The notes: generated by a model from the sequence alone, not told the origin. DNA of 17,346 nt from an uncultured Muribaculaceae bacterium (GCA_948788915.1 CAQFOZ010000044.1:1-17346); one strand, 5' to 3'. Counted from the first letter of the stretch, positions 6,333-13,989 are shown. Numbers and translations are program-made.

Positions 6333-6484
6333 ATGGCAAGTAGTGCTATACAATTCTGTTTAATATAATCGTTAACCTCAAATTTACTATTGAATTTCAT
6401 TTAAACTGTTTCCCGATTGTTTAAAATGAATTAATGAATATAGTTTTCATTAAACATTACGAATTTAATAAAATTTTTAAGAAG

Positions 6485-6507
6485 GAACAAATATTTGAAA
6501 TTTGTTC
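6485..6507. promoter_or_regulatory. 23-bp inverted repeat upstream of the GNAT gene, possible operator
   Basis: GAACAAAT (6485-6492) and ATTTGTTC (6500-6507) are perfect inverted repeats separated by 7 bp, so the half-sites sit about one and a half helical turns apart. It lies 40 bp upstream of the acetyltransferase start in a divergent intergenic region. No T-tract follows, so a dimeric regulator site is more likely than a terminator. Confidence 0.4.
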
Positions 6508-6546
6508 TAATTTTAGAAATATTTTCGTACATACCAGTCAAACAAA

Positions 6547-7587
6547 ATGAATAAATATACAAAATATAATATTGCTTTTGATGTGGGAGATTTGAATATA
6601 TGTAAGGATTCGATAAACATAAAAGAAGGAGCAGAGAAGTTATGGATGAATACTTTTCATGATTCGGAAGAGTATGTGAAATTAATTTTTAATACATTTT
6701 ATAATGACGGATTAGTAGAATGCGCGGTACGGGATAATAAAATAGTGTCTTCATTACTTGGCATACCATTCAAGTTCAGATATAATAAGAATAGAGATTG
6801 TATCACCCGACAACATCCATCCTACAAGGATTATATGTCATGGGTGGAACTAAGGGGATTATATTTATGTGGGCTTGCAACAGATCCGGAATACAGAGGA
6901 TTGGGATTGATGAGCGGATTAATTAATGAAGTATTGGAAAGAGCGGTTGCATCCGGATATGATTTAGTTTTTTTAATACCGGCCAATTCTGATTTGAGGC
7001 AGTATTATCGAAAATTTGGCTTTGAAGATGCATTTCCTAAATGGACGGGAGTTATTGAACCTGAAAAAATAGCTAAAAATGGCTGTGGCGTGAGAATTGA
7101 ATATTTTAATACTCTCGATTCGTTATTAGAAAATATTAAAATCTCAGAAAAAGATGGATTGACGCAGTTTTGCAAAGAGTTTGACGGACTGGAGAGAGAG
7201 TCACTAAGTAAAGGCTCATTTTATATTACGAGATCTGAAAAAGAGTTATTCGTGGCCATTCGTGAGTGCTTTGTTAGCGGAGGTAGGATTTACATCGCAA
7301 GAGGGGAAGGCAATGAATTGGAAGGGATGGCTTTTGTATACAAAAAAGACAATGGAGTGAAGGTGTATAAAATTTCTTCAAAGGATAATTGTGTCAAGAC
7401 TGATTTGTTGAAAAGAATCTCTGGGGATTTCTCAGAAAACAGGATAGAACTGCTGGATAAATATGCTTGTGAGGCAGGGGAAGGTTGTGTCTGTTACGCA
7501 GGGATGCTAAAAATAGTCGGAAATGATCTTACGGAAGAAGTTGCGGATAAAATTAGAAAGGCCGATATCTCTTTAATGCTGGATTAA
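6547..7587 (+). CDS. GNAT family N-acetyltransferase, two-part
   Basis: Probably transfers an acetyl group from acetyl-CoA to an amine; the substrate is unknown. The 346-aa product has a GNAT fold in its first half: LRGLYLCGLATDPEYRGLGL (102-121) carries the acetyl-CoA pyrophosphate loop RGLGLMSG (117-124), and QYYRKFGFE (152-160) is motif B. The second half (about 180-346) is less typical and recalls the extra domain of Eis-like, longer GNAT proteins. The gene is visibly more AT-rich than its neighbours and stands alone between a divergent lipoprotein gene and a long non-coding region, which is compatible with recent acquisition. The start MNKYTKYNIAF is the only good one. Confidence 0.88.
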   Translation: MNKYTKYNIAFDVGDLNICKDSINIKEGAEKLWMNTFHDSEEYVKLIFNTFYNDGLVECAVRDNKIVSSLLGIPFKFRYNKNRDCITRQHPSYKDYMSWVELRGLYLCGLATDPEYRGLGLMSGLINEVLERAVASGYDLVFLIPANSDLRQYYRKFGFEDAFPKWTGVIEPEKIAKNGCGVRIEYFNTLDSLLENIKISEKDGLTQFCKEFDGLERESLSKGSFYITRSEKELFVAIRECFVSGGRIYIARGEGNELEGMAFVYKKDNGVKVYKISSKDNCVKTDLLKRISGDFSENRIELLDKYACEAGEGCVCYAGMLKIVGNDLTEEVADKIRKADISLMLD

Positions 7588-7734
7588 AAGAATTATAGGA
7601 TTTTTATGATTATGCATATGTGGCTGTGCTTCAATAGTTTGTTGTTTGCTATTGTTAATTTAAAGGCTCTGAGATTCTAATGTAAATCATTGGATGCACA
7701 AATAGTCATGAATATACAATTGTCAACAAATAAG

Positions 7735-7883
7735 TGTGAATTTGTAAATACGAGCATTCCGAGCTAAAGATAGGAGAGCAGCTTCTAAAAATAAGAATTG
7801 GTCAAATTGGCGCATTGCGCACGATGCGGAACATCCGTTTCTCCCAACACAGGCGAGACGGATATTTGTTTTGTAAATTCACA
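7735..7883. repeat. 149-bp repeat-like unit with short inverted ends
   Basis: TGTGAATTTGTAAA (7735-7748) and TTTGTAAATTCACA (7870-7883) are inverted repeats with two mismatches. Inside are GCGCATTGCGC and a stem-loop, ATCCGTTTCTC (7833-7843) with GAGACGGAT (7855-7863). The minus strand in one frame reads CWEKRMFRIVRNAPI, a stop, then PILIFRSCSPIFSSEC. I recall similar short peptides annotated as hypothetical proteins in many Bacteroidales genomes, which suggests an interspersed repeat; this is memory, not a search. Confidence 0.45.
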
Positions 7884-8280
7884 AACACAAACATATCCTA
7901 ATTGTGTAAATGCAAACTTCAATTGCAAAATTTGAATTTTCAATCTCAGATGTCAGCATGTGGTTTATAAATGTAAATTTAACTATGTAATCAGATTGCA
8001 ATTCTTAATAAGATAGGTTAACAGTCATTAACATATTGTGCATATATCTGAATATTAGAATAATATAGTAAAATAATAGAGTAGTGCTATATTGTTGTGA
8101 CTACAGTTTGGGTCATGTTATCGCTTTGTCTCGTGCGATGACTTCAAGTCTTTGGTAGGTAGTGTATAAGTTGCGTAACTTAAAGAGAGTTAGAGTGTAT
8201 TGATTTGTAATTTTAAATTGTAAATTAAATTTGTAATTTTGCAAATCGGAATGCATTTATAATCTTTTTACAAAAATAAA

Positions 8281-8311
8281 TTTGCAGTTTGCGAATAAAT
8301 AATTACATTTG
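8281..8311 (+). promoter_or_regulatory. Promoter of the XRE regulator gene
   Basis: TTTG (8281-8284), exactly 19 nt, then TACATTTG (8304-8311) is a perfect match to the Bacteroidetes promoter consensus. The start would be near 8317 and the leader about 26 nt. Repeated TTTGC motifs (TTTGCAG, TTTGCGA, TTTGCAC) overlap both boxes and are candidate sites for autoregulation. Confidence 0.78.
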
Positions 8312-8342
8312 CACTTGCAATTAATAAATTGAAATTTGACCT

Positions 8343-8852
8343 ATGAAAGAGGAAAATGTCGCTATTCGTCTAAAAGACTTCATTGAGGAGATGGGGTTGA
8401 CAAACTCTCAGTTTGCTGACCAGTGTGGTATTCCGCGTCCCAGTTTGTCGCAGATACTAACGGGGCGTAACAAGAAGATAAGCGATGTGATAGTAGGTCA
8501 GATACACCATGCGTTTCCTAACTTGTCTGTGCTATGGCTGTTATTTGGGGAGGGTTCAATGGTTGTGCAAGAAGATAAGGAAGACGAGATGGATGAGGAT
8601 TTGCCTAATTTATTCTCTGAGTCGGGAAAATTCTCTACACCGGGTAAGGTACAGAATAAATATTCAAATCTCAACGCCTTAAATGATACTGTAAACAGGC
8701 ATAAAGCTACTGTAAATAATGTAGATAGCTCTGATTTTAAAGTGCTGGATTTACAAAACAAAATAGAACAAATGCGTAAAAATCCGAGGAAGGTGGTTCA
8801 AATAACAGTTTATTATGACGATTCTACTTTTGAAACCTTTAGTCCGGATTAA
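8343..8852 (+). CDS. XRE-family helix-turn-helix transcriptional regulator
   Basis: A 169-aa DNA-binding protein. The XRE/Cro helix-turn-helix is at about residues 8-70, with NSQFADQCGIPRPSLSQILT (21-40) holding the two recognition helices, followed by WLLFGEG. A polar, acidic linker (75-140) leads to a C-terminal beta segment, KVVQITVYYDDSTFETFSPD. The combination of HTH plus this short C-terminal module occurs in a common Bacteroidales regulator family rather than being specific to phage repressors. No phage or conjugative genes are adjacent. It has its own promoter and probably regulates itself; targets are unknown. It may have been acquired with the AT-rich region around it. Confidence 0.9.
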   Translation: MKEENVAIRLKDFIEEMGLTNSQFADQCGIPRPSLSQILTGRNKKISDVIVGQIHHAFPNLSVLWLLFGEGSMVVQEDKEDEMDEDLPNLFSESGKFSTPGKVQNKYSNLNALNDTVNRHKATVNNVDSSDFKVLDLQNKIEQMRKNPRKVVQITVYYDDSTFETFSPD

Positions 8853-9261
8853 ACAATTGTTTTAACACGCGATAACTTGTTTTGTATGTCTGTTATTTTG
8901 ATGAGATGTATGCCGTTTGGATAAATCTATTATTTTGGTGGTATATATGCTAGTTGGATATAGCTGTTGATTTTTTTTATTATCTTACCTCAAAAGTTTT
9001 ATAAGTAATATGTACGACTCTTCCACAGTCTGTTAAATAGCCCGGAAAAAAGCGAGGGAAACCATCCTTTTCAAGGTCTCTGGTGCACCTCCCGAACCAT
9101 CTTTTGATTGAGGGGTATAAAGTAAAAAGAAGGCTTGAACACCGGAAATTCAACGTTCAAGCCATATTTTATTACCCTATCCGAGTTTTATCGGACAGTC
9201 AATATTATATTTACCAATATTATTACATTTTACTACTGTGGGACTGTGTGTCGATGTGTAT
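8853..9261. other. 409-bp intergenic region, possible structured RNA or gene remnant
   Basis: From 9055 to 9094 the sequence can form an interrupted hairpin (GGGA..CCA..CCTT / AAGG..TGG..TCCC), and CCTCAAAAG near 8988 can pair with CTTTTGATTGAGG (9101-9113). One plus-strand frame (9037-9111) ends with ETILFKVSGAPPEPSFD and a stop, which looks protein-like but has no start. A candidate rarA terminator (9132-9163) and a small stem TCCGA/TCGGA (about 9180-9195) follow. I could not assign a known RNA family. Confidence 0.3.
9132..9163 (-). terminator. Stem-loop downstream of rarA, probable intrinsic terminator
   Basis: GGCTTGAAC (9132-9140) and GTTCAAGCC (9155-9163) form a 9-bp perfect stem with a 14-nt loop. 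On the minus strand it is followed by TTCTTTTTACTTT, a good U-tract, so it fits rarA termination about 100 nt after the stop. On the plus strand ATATTTTATT follows, so it may also end transcripts from the XRE side. Confidence 0.65.
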
Positions 9262-10542
9262 CTATTTGTTCTTTAATTTAAGAGACTCAAGGTAAGCATT
9301 CATTTTTGCTTCAGAAGGGTTGTTCCCAGGTTTCCAGAATTCTGTGTTTTCAATTTCAGATGGTAAATATTGTTGAGTCACGTAATTGCCTTCATAGTCA
9401 TGCGCATATTTATAGCCTTTGTTGTACCCGAGATCTGCCATAAGCTTTGTGGGGGCGTTTCTAAGATGAAGCGGTACCGGGAGGTTTCCGGTCTGCTCAA
9501 CTGCTTTCAATGCATTGTTGATTGCCATGTATGCCGTGTTGCTTTTGGGTGAATTAGCAAGATAAATAGCGCATTCAGAGAGTATAATTCTCCCTTCCGG
9601 CCATCCTATTTTGTTTAATACATCAAATGTGGCATTAGCAAGCAGAATTGCATTAGGATTAGCAAGACCGATATCTTCCGCCGCCAGAATAACGAGTCTC
9701 CGGGCTATAAATGCAGGATCCTCTCCACCGGCAACCATCCTTGCAAGCCAATATACAGCTGCTTGAGGATCACTGCCTCTAATGGATTTTATGAAGGCAG
9801 AGATTATATCATAGTGCATTTCTCCATTGCGGTCGTAAGCCGCAGGATTTTGTTGCAGGCTACGTGTTACGATCTCATCTGAAATTTCAATTTCTTGATT
9901 TTCCGGAGAGGATTGTTCTATCAGATCGAGAATATTAAGCAGTTTGCGTGCATCTCCGCCAGTGAAACGGAAAAGCGCATCTTTGGATTTTATATTGAAC
10001 GTGCGTTCCTTGAGAACGGTGTCATTCTCAAGCGCGCGTTTTAGAAGATCTTCCAGATCATCCTTGTCAAGAGGGTTGAGCGTATATACCTGTGCTCGGG
10101 ATAACAGAGGACGTATTACCTCGAAAGATGGGTTTTCTGTCGTTGCTCCTATCAGGGTGACAGTCCCTTTCTCTACAGCACCTAAAAGTGAGTCCTGCTG
10201 AGATTTGTTGAATCTGTGTATTTCATCAATGAAGAGGATAGGACGCCCCTTTGTAAACATGCTTCGCGCATCTGCCTCGCATCGTTGAATTACATCACGA
10301 ACCTCTTTTACCCCGGATGTTACTGCGCTGAGTGTATAGAAGGGAGATTCAGTCGTAGTAGCTACAATCCGCGCCAATGTGGTTTTTCCGACACCGGGTG
10401 GTCCCCAAAGAATAAAGGAGTTTACCTTGCCGGTTTCGATCATCTTTCTGATGATTCCATTTTCTCCGACAAGGTGTTTCTGACCTATATAATCATTCAG
10501 AGATGTGGGTCTCAGTCTTTCAGCGAGAGGGGCTCGGGTCAT
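9262..10542 (-). CDS. rarA: Replication-associated recombination protein A (AAA+ ATPase)
   Basis: RarA/MgsA is an AAA+ ATPase of the clamp-loader group that acts at stalled replication forks and interacts with single-strand-binding protein. The 426-aa product has the family length. Walker A GPPGVGKT is at 47-54, Walker B ILFIDEIH at 102-109, and sensor 1 GATTENPSFEV follows. The C-terminal half holds the oligomerisation helices with NPAAYDRNGEMHYDIISAFI, AARRL-type AEDIGLANP and LHLRNAPTKLMADLGYNKGY, all characteristic of MgsA. The start MTRAPLAERLRPTSLNDYIG is typical. The upstream gap to the HAD gene is short (86 nt) and is partly filled by a repeat fragment, so the two may or may not share a transcript. 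Confidence 0.96.
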   Translation of the reverse strand: MTRAPLAERLRPTSLNDYIGQKHLVGENGIIRKMIETGKVNSFILWGPPGVGKTTLARIVATTTESPFYTLSAVTSGVKEVRDVIQRCEADARSMFTKGRPILFIDEIHRFNKSQQDSLLGAVEKGTVTLIGATTENPSFEVIRPLLSRAQVYTLNPLDKDDLEDLLKRALENDTVLKERTFNIKSKDALFRFTGGDARKLLNILDLIEQSSPENQEIEISDEIVTRSLQQNPAAYDRNGEMHYDIISAFIKSIRGSDPQAAVYWLARMVAGGEDPAFIARRLVILAAEDIGLANPNAILLANATFDVLNKIGWPEGRIILSECAIYLANSPKSNTAYMAINNALKAVEQTGNLPVPLHLRNAPTKLMADLGYNKGYKYAHDYEGNYVTQQYLPSEIENTEFWKPGNNPSEAKMNAYLESLKLKNK

Positions 10543-10593
10543 ATGATTTTGTATATAAAATGTATATTAATACTTGAAATATACTCTTTCTAA

Positions 10594-10642
10594 GAAAGAA
10601 CGATTATAAAAATTTTTTCGTAATAAATTTAAGCAGTTTCTA
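10594..10642. repeat. Right-end fragment of the 189-bp repeat, overlapping the HAD gene 3' end
   Basis: GAAAGAACGATTATA, then a T/A stretch, TTCGTAATAAATTTAAGCAG and TTTCTA follow the right end of the copy at 13884-13932 almost base for base up to the last dozen. The stop codon of the HAD gene (10629-10631) and its last three codons lie inside this fragment. Confidence 0.7.
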
Positions 10643-11288
10643 AAATATCGATAAGATTTTTCTTGTTGATCTCACTTAAATTATTTACAACTATATTGCA
10701 GAATGGTTCAATTTCTTTGGCAGGCCATGTCCCAGCGACACCTATTACATATGCTCCTGAGTTTTTACCGGCGTTAACCCCTTGCATTGAGTCTTCAATT
10801 ACCACGCAGTTTTTAATATCTGCGTTTACAAGAGAAGCAGCAAGCAGGTATCCCTCGGGATCAGGTTTTGATTTGGTTATTCTATTGGCCGTTATTATTT
10901 CCGTAAACATTCCCATTAATTCCGGCACCTCTTCTTTAAGGTGTTCCATTTTTTTGTCATCACTGCTTGTTACAAGTACACGGGGAATATTCATCTCACA
11001 CAACCATTCGACAAATTCCTTGGCTCCAGGAAGCCAACGGTATGTCATTCTGCTTTCCAGATCATGAAGCATGTCTCTTATCTCGTCATATTTATCGGGA
11101 TTCGGGAAATGTTTTAATATGTTCACCAAAGTCATGCCCTTGATTTTGCTCGTAAAGTCGGGTACACCGGATTTATATTTGTTGTTAATGGTTGCCCATA
11201 TTTTAGAGTATTCGGTTTCACTGTCTATTAGAACACCGTCAAGATCAAAAAGGAAAGCAATGGGCTTTGTTATGGAATAGTCGGCCAT
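10629..11288 (-). CDS. HAD-superfamily hydrolase, beta-phosphoglucomutase-like
   Basis: The 219-aa product is a subfamily I HAD phosphatase or phosphomutase with a helical cap. Motif I FLFDLDGVLIDSE has the nucleophile Asp15 and acid/base Asp17; motif II is VTSSDD (Thr107/Ser108), motif III Lys141 in SKPDPEGY, and motif IV VIEDSMQGVNAG (Glu165, Asp166). The cap lies between motifs I and II. The substrate, a sugar phosphate or similar small phosphate ester, cannot be told from sequence. Its last codons (ETA) and the stop codon lie in a repeat fragment, so the natural C-terminus may have been altered slightly. It is divergent from the flavoprotein gene at 11446. Confidence 0.9.
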   Translation of the reverse strand: MADYSITKPIAFLFDLDGVLIDSETEYSKIWATINNKYKSGVPDFTSKIKGMTLVNILKHFPNPDKYDEIRDMLHDLESRMTYRWLPGAKEFVEWLCEMNIPRVLVTSSDDKKMEHLKEEVPELMGMFTEIITANRITKSKPDPEGYLLAASLVNADIKNCVVIEDSMQGVNAGKNSGAYVIGVAGTWPAKEIEPFCNIVVNNLSEINKKNLIDILETA

Positions 11289-11402
11289 AAAATTAAGTTT
11301 CTAAAAGAGTTAAGTCAAAAATACTTAAGTTTATAAATTTTAATATTAGATATATTTGTCTGATGATTTCTTAACAACTTCTTATAATCTGTTAGTATGC
11401 AA

Positions 11403-11437
11403 AATTAGTCAAATTTGTTAAATAATTAGTAAATTTG
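11403..11437 (+). promoter_or_regulatory. -7 box and direct repeat upstream of the flavoprotein gene
   Basis: TAAATTTG (11430-11437) matches TAnnTTTG and would start transcription close to the ATG at 11446, giving an almost leaderless mRNA. It is part of a direct repeat: AATTAGTCAAATTTG (11403-11417) and AATTAGTAAATTTG (11424-11437), 21 bp apart, that is about two helical turns. No good -33 box is seen. The repeat could be an activator site. Confidence 0.4.
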
Positions 11438-11445
11438 CCTGTAAT

Positions 11446-13011
11446 ATGATACAAGATATAAATCTGAGGGTAACTCCGAAAGAGGCTGCGGAACGATCTG
11501 AACTTGCACGGCTCGTCACAAACGCTTTGAGGCAAAATGAAGTACAGGTCAATGATTTCAGGATTGTGAAGCGATCTGTCGATGCCCGGAAAAAAGATAT
11601 AAAGATTAATCTGACAGTAAGGGTAGCAACCGGAGAAGATGTGGCGGTTGATGCTCCGTTTGTTCCTGTTGATTTTATGCCTGTGAAAGGGAATGCCCCT
11701 GTGGTTGTGATAGTAGGGGCGGGTCCTGCAGGCCTCTTTGCCGCATTAAAAGCTATTATGCTTGGCTGGAAGCCAGTGGTTATAGAGCGTGGCGCAGATG
11801 TTGATCAAAGACGAGTGGATATTGCAAATATCAGCAGGGAGGGGAAGATAAATCCCAAGTCCAATTATTGTTTCGGAGAGGGTGGAGCCGGGGCTTACAG
11901 CGATGGCAAACTATATACCCGCAGTAAGAAACGAGGCAATAATGAAGAAGTTTTGCGGCTTCTTGTCCAGCATGGCGCGAGTCCGGACATAATGATAGAT
12001 GCCCATCCGCATATAGGGAGTGACAAGTTGCCTGTTGTGATAAAGAATATTCGTTGTACCATTCTGGAGAATGGAGGTGAGGTTCATTTTTGTACAACAG
12101 CGGAGGCTCTCCTTATTGATAGTGGAGAAGTGCATGGTGTGCGTACAGATAAAGGTGAGTATACAGGAGATGCAGTAATTCTTGCTATCGGCCATTCTGC
12201 GCACGACACATTCCGAAATCTGCATACCGATGGTGTCCGTATGGAACCCAAGGGTATTGCGATGGGAGTGAGGCTTGAGCATCCGCAGAAACTAATAGAC
12301 AGGATTCAATATCACTCAGCTGACGGCAGAGGAAAATACCTGCCGGCGGCTGAATATAATTTTGTCTCCCAGGTTGAAGGAAGAGGGGTGTATTCATTCT
12401 GTATGTGTCCCGGAGGAGTTATCGTCCCGGCCGGCAGTGGTGAAGGTGAACTTGTCGTAAATGGCATGTCAGCTTCAGCAAGAGCCGGGAGATGGTCAAA
12501 TTCCGGGATGGTTGTTGAGATAAGGCCTGGAGATTTTGAAGAATTTGCAAAATATGGGGAACTTGAGATGCTGGAACTGCAGGAGAGTCTTGAACGTTTG
12601 TTTTTCCAGGAGGCAGGAAATGGAATAAACGCACCTGCTCAGCGGATGCTTGATTTTACCAATCACAAGTTGTCTTCAACACTTCCCTCCACTTCATATG
12701 CACCCGGTATTCATTCTGCCGATTTCCATAAATTGTTTCCTTATAAAATAGCCAATAGGCTTAAGCTTGGTTTCGAAGAATTCGGACGTAAGGCAAAAGG
12801 ATTCCTGACGAATGAAGCTATTCTTGTAGGGCTTGAATCCAGAACGTCATCACCGGTACGTTTCCCTCGAGACAAGGACAGAATGGAGCATGTCGGGATA
12901 AAACGTCTGTATCCGGTAGGGGAAGGAGCCGGATATGCCGGAGGCATCGTCTCGGCTGCTGTGGATGGAATAAAAGGTATGGAGGCTGTTGTAAATAACA
13001 TAAATGTATAA
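11446..13011 (+). CDS. FAD-dependent oxidoreductase (COG2509-type)
   Basis: A 521-aa flavoprotein with a small N-terminal domain (about 1-80), then VVVIVGAGPAGLFAALKAIM, whose GAGPAG (91-96) binds the FAD ADP moiety, with the acidic end of the second strand at VIERG. The segment NYCFGEGGAGAYSDGKLYTR (about 142-161) and the C-terminal YPVGEGAGYAGGIVSAAVDG, which closes the FAD site, mark the uncharacterised FAD-dependent dehydrogenase group COG2509. The reaction and substrate are unknown. It is the first gene of a rightward unit: tsaB starts 9 nt after its stop, so they are probably co-transcribed. Confidence 0.92.
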   Translation: MIQDINLRVTPKEAAERSELARLVTNALRQNEVQVNDFRIVKRSVDARKKDIKINLTVRVATGEDVAVDAPFVPVDFMPVKGNAPVVVIVGAGPAGLFAALKAIMLGWKPVVIERGADVDQRRVDIANISREGKINPKSNYCFGEGGAGAYSDGKLYTRSKKRGNNEEVLRLLVQHGASPDIMIDAHPHIGSDKLPVVIKNIRCTILENGGEVHFCTTAEALLIDSGEVHGVRTDKGEYTGDAVILAIGHSAHDTFRNLHTDGVRMEPKGIAMGVRLEHPQKLIDRIQYHSADGRGKYLPAAEYNFVSQVEGRGVYSFCMCPGGVIVPAGSGEGELVVNGMSASARAGRWSNSGMVVEIRPGDFEEFAKYGELEMLELQESLERLFFQEAGNGINAPAQRMLDFTNHKLSSTLPSTSYAPGIHSADFHKLFPYKIANRLKLGFEEFGRKAKGFLTNEAILVGLESRTSSPVRFPRDKDRMEHVGIKRLYPVGEGAGYAGGIVSAAVDGIKGMEAVVNNINV

Positions 13012-13020
13012 ATATAGAAA

Positions 13021-13725
13021 ATGGCAACAATAATAAACATTGAGACATCAGGAAAAACATGTTCTGTAGCGTTGACTCGCGATGGTGTGCTTGAATTTGA
13101 TTTGGATGACTCAACCGGTATGAAGCATGCTGAAAAACTTGCGCCATATGTAGAGCGAGTTCTTGACGAAGCAAAACGCAAGGAGTGGAAAATAGATGCC
13201 GTAGCGGTCAGTATCGGCCCCGGATCATATACAGGGCTCAGGATTGGTTTGTCTTTGGCTAAGGGACTTGCGTTCAGCATGGGGGTGCCTTTGATAGGGG
13301 TTTCAACTTTAAAGATTCTTGCTGTGAAGGCGATGTTCCGCAATCTTAATTTTACAGGAGAAGAGGTTCTTGTCCCGATGATTGATGCCAGAAGAATGGA
13401 GGTTTTTACAGGAGCATATAATTTCGCTTTGGATTCTCTTCGTGCTCCGGGAGCTATGATATTGGATAACGAATCATATCGTGAATTGCTGAAAGACAAA
13501 CATCTATGGTTTATAGGAGATGGAGCGGAGAAAGCCAAGGATGTTATAAAATCCGATAACGCACATTGGATGGATGGGCTGGTTCCGATGGCCAAGGATA
13601 TGATGGCTTTGTCCGAAAAAGCTTTCAGAGAAGGCGACTTTCTTGATGTCGCCTATTCTACTCCTGAGTATCTTAAGGAGTATCAGACAACAACCCCAAA
13701 AAACAATCCCGTAAAAGGGAATTGA
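13021..13725 (+). CDS. tsaB: tRNA threonylcarbamoyladenosine biosynthesis protein TsaB
   Basis: TsaB is the scaffold partner of TsaD and TsaE in making N6-threonylcarbamoyladenosine at position 37 of ANN-decoding tRNAs. The 234-aa product has the ASKHA-type N-terminus MATIINIETSGKTCSVAL and the family segment VSIGPGSYTGLRIGLSLAKG (63-82). It lacks the metal-binding histidine pair of TsaD, as expected. It follows the flavoprotein gene after 9 nt. Its stop (13723-13725) is followed at once by a 17-bp palindrome TTAGAAACAGTTTCTAA (13730-13746), which leads into the 189-bp repeat. Confidence 0.95.
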   Translation: MATIINIETSGKTCSVALTRDGVLEFDLDDSTGMKHAEKLAPYVERVLDEAKRKEWKIDAVAVSIGPGSYTGLRIGLSLAKGLAFSMGVPLIGVSTLKILAVKAMFRNLNFTGEEVLVPMIDARRMEVFTGAYNFALDSLRAPGAMILDNESYRELLKDKHLWFIGDGAEKAKDVIKSDNAHWMDGLVPMAKDMMALSEKAFREGDFLDVAYSTPEYLKEYQTTTPKNNPVKGN

Positions 13726-13743
13726 AATGTTAGAAACAGTTTC

Positions 13744-13932
13744 TAAGAGATTGTTTAAAATTTATTTTCGAGGAATTATGAGAGTTATTTTTGAGGTAGT
13801 TCCGCGAGTTGAGAAGGGAGAAACCTATCGGTTTTGACCGCTGAAACTTGGCGGAAACAGCCAGAAAGAACCTCAAAATTACCGAAAGAACGATTATATA
13901 AATTTTTCGTAATAAATTTAAACACTCTCTTA
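13744..13932. repeat. 189-bp intergenic inverted-repeat element, copy 2
   Basis: Same length as the copy at 4266-4454, with 12 differences. The ends are TAAGAGATTGTTTAAAATTT and, reversed, TAAGAGAGTGTTTAAATTTA. Compared with copy 1, the sixth base of the left end is G instead of A and its partner at the right end has changed too, so pairing is kept. The inner stem CCGCT/GGCGG keeps pairing through a G-U. An open frame runs from 13834 through the element into the DUF4290 gene, but this is read-through and not the gene's start. The element sits between tsaB and the DUF4290 promoter. Confidence 0.85.
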
Positions 13933-13935
13933 AAG

Positions 13936-13966
13936 TTGTCGGAACAGGTAGAATTTATTATTTTTA
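13936..13966 (+). promoter_or_regulatory. Promoter of the DUF4290-murA-rimM unit
   Basis: TTGT (13936-13939), 19 nt, then TATTTTTA (13959-13966), one base off TAnnTTTG. It lies directly after the right end of repeat copy 2, so the repeat borders the promoter. It would start transcription about 18 nt before the ATG at 13990. Confidence 0.4.
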
Positions 13967-13989
13967 CGCTAACAAAGAAAAAAGGAGAA

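Larger units (their letters stand above)
7588..8342. other. 755-bp AT-rich non-coding region between GNAT and XRE genes
   Basis: No gene over 40 codons is credible here. The region holds a repeat-like unit (7735-7883), a possible stem-loop at 8119-8145 (GTTATCGC/GCGATGAC), a small palindrome AAGTTGCGTAACTT near 8170, several TTGTAAAT-type motifs, and the XRE promoter at its right end. Confidence 0.6.

Noticed and set aside
7606..7680. 24-codon hydrophobic ORF after the GNAT gene
   Set aside because: Too short, no promoter or terminator of its own, and no motif; probably chance.
9037..9163. SRP RNA, RNase P RNA or 6S RNA
   Set aside because: The conserved SRP loop and RNase P core motifs are absent, and I could not draw a long closing stem with a central bubble as in 6S RNA.
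9083..9295. 70-codon plus-strand frame between XRE and rarA
   Set aside because: It crosses the probable rarA terminator and overlaps the 3' end of rarA; composition is Tyr/Ile/Leu-rich as expected from AT-rich non-coding DNA.
12741..13595. Long antisense open frame (284 codons) opposite the flavoprotein and tsaB genes
   Set aside because: It runs across two well-supported genes, is rich in Ser/Pro/Thr as expected for an antisense shadow, and has no recognisable domain.
13834..13989. N-terminal extension of the DUF4290 gene from an upstream in-frame ATG
   Set aside because: It lies mostly in the 189-bp repeat and the family's conserved N-terminus begins at 13990.
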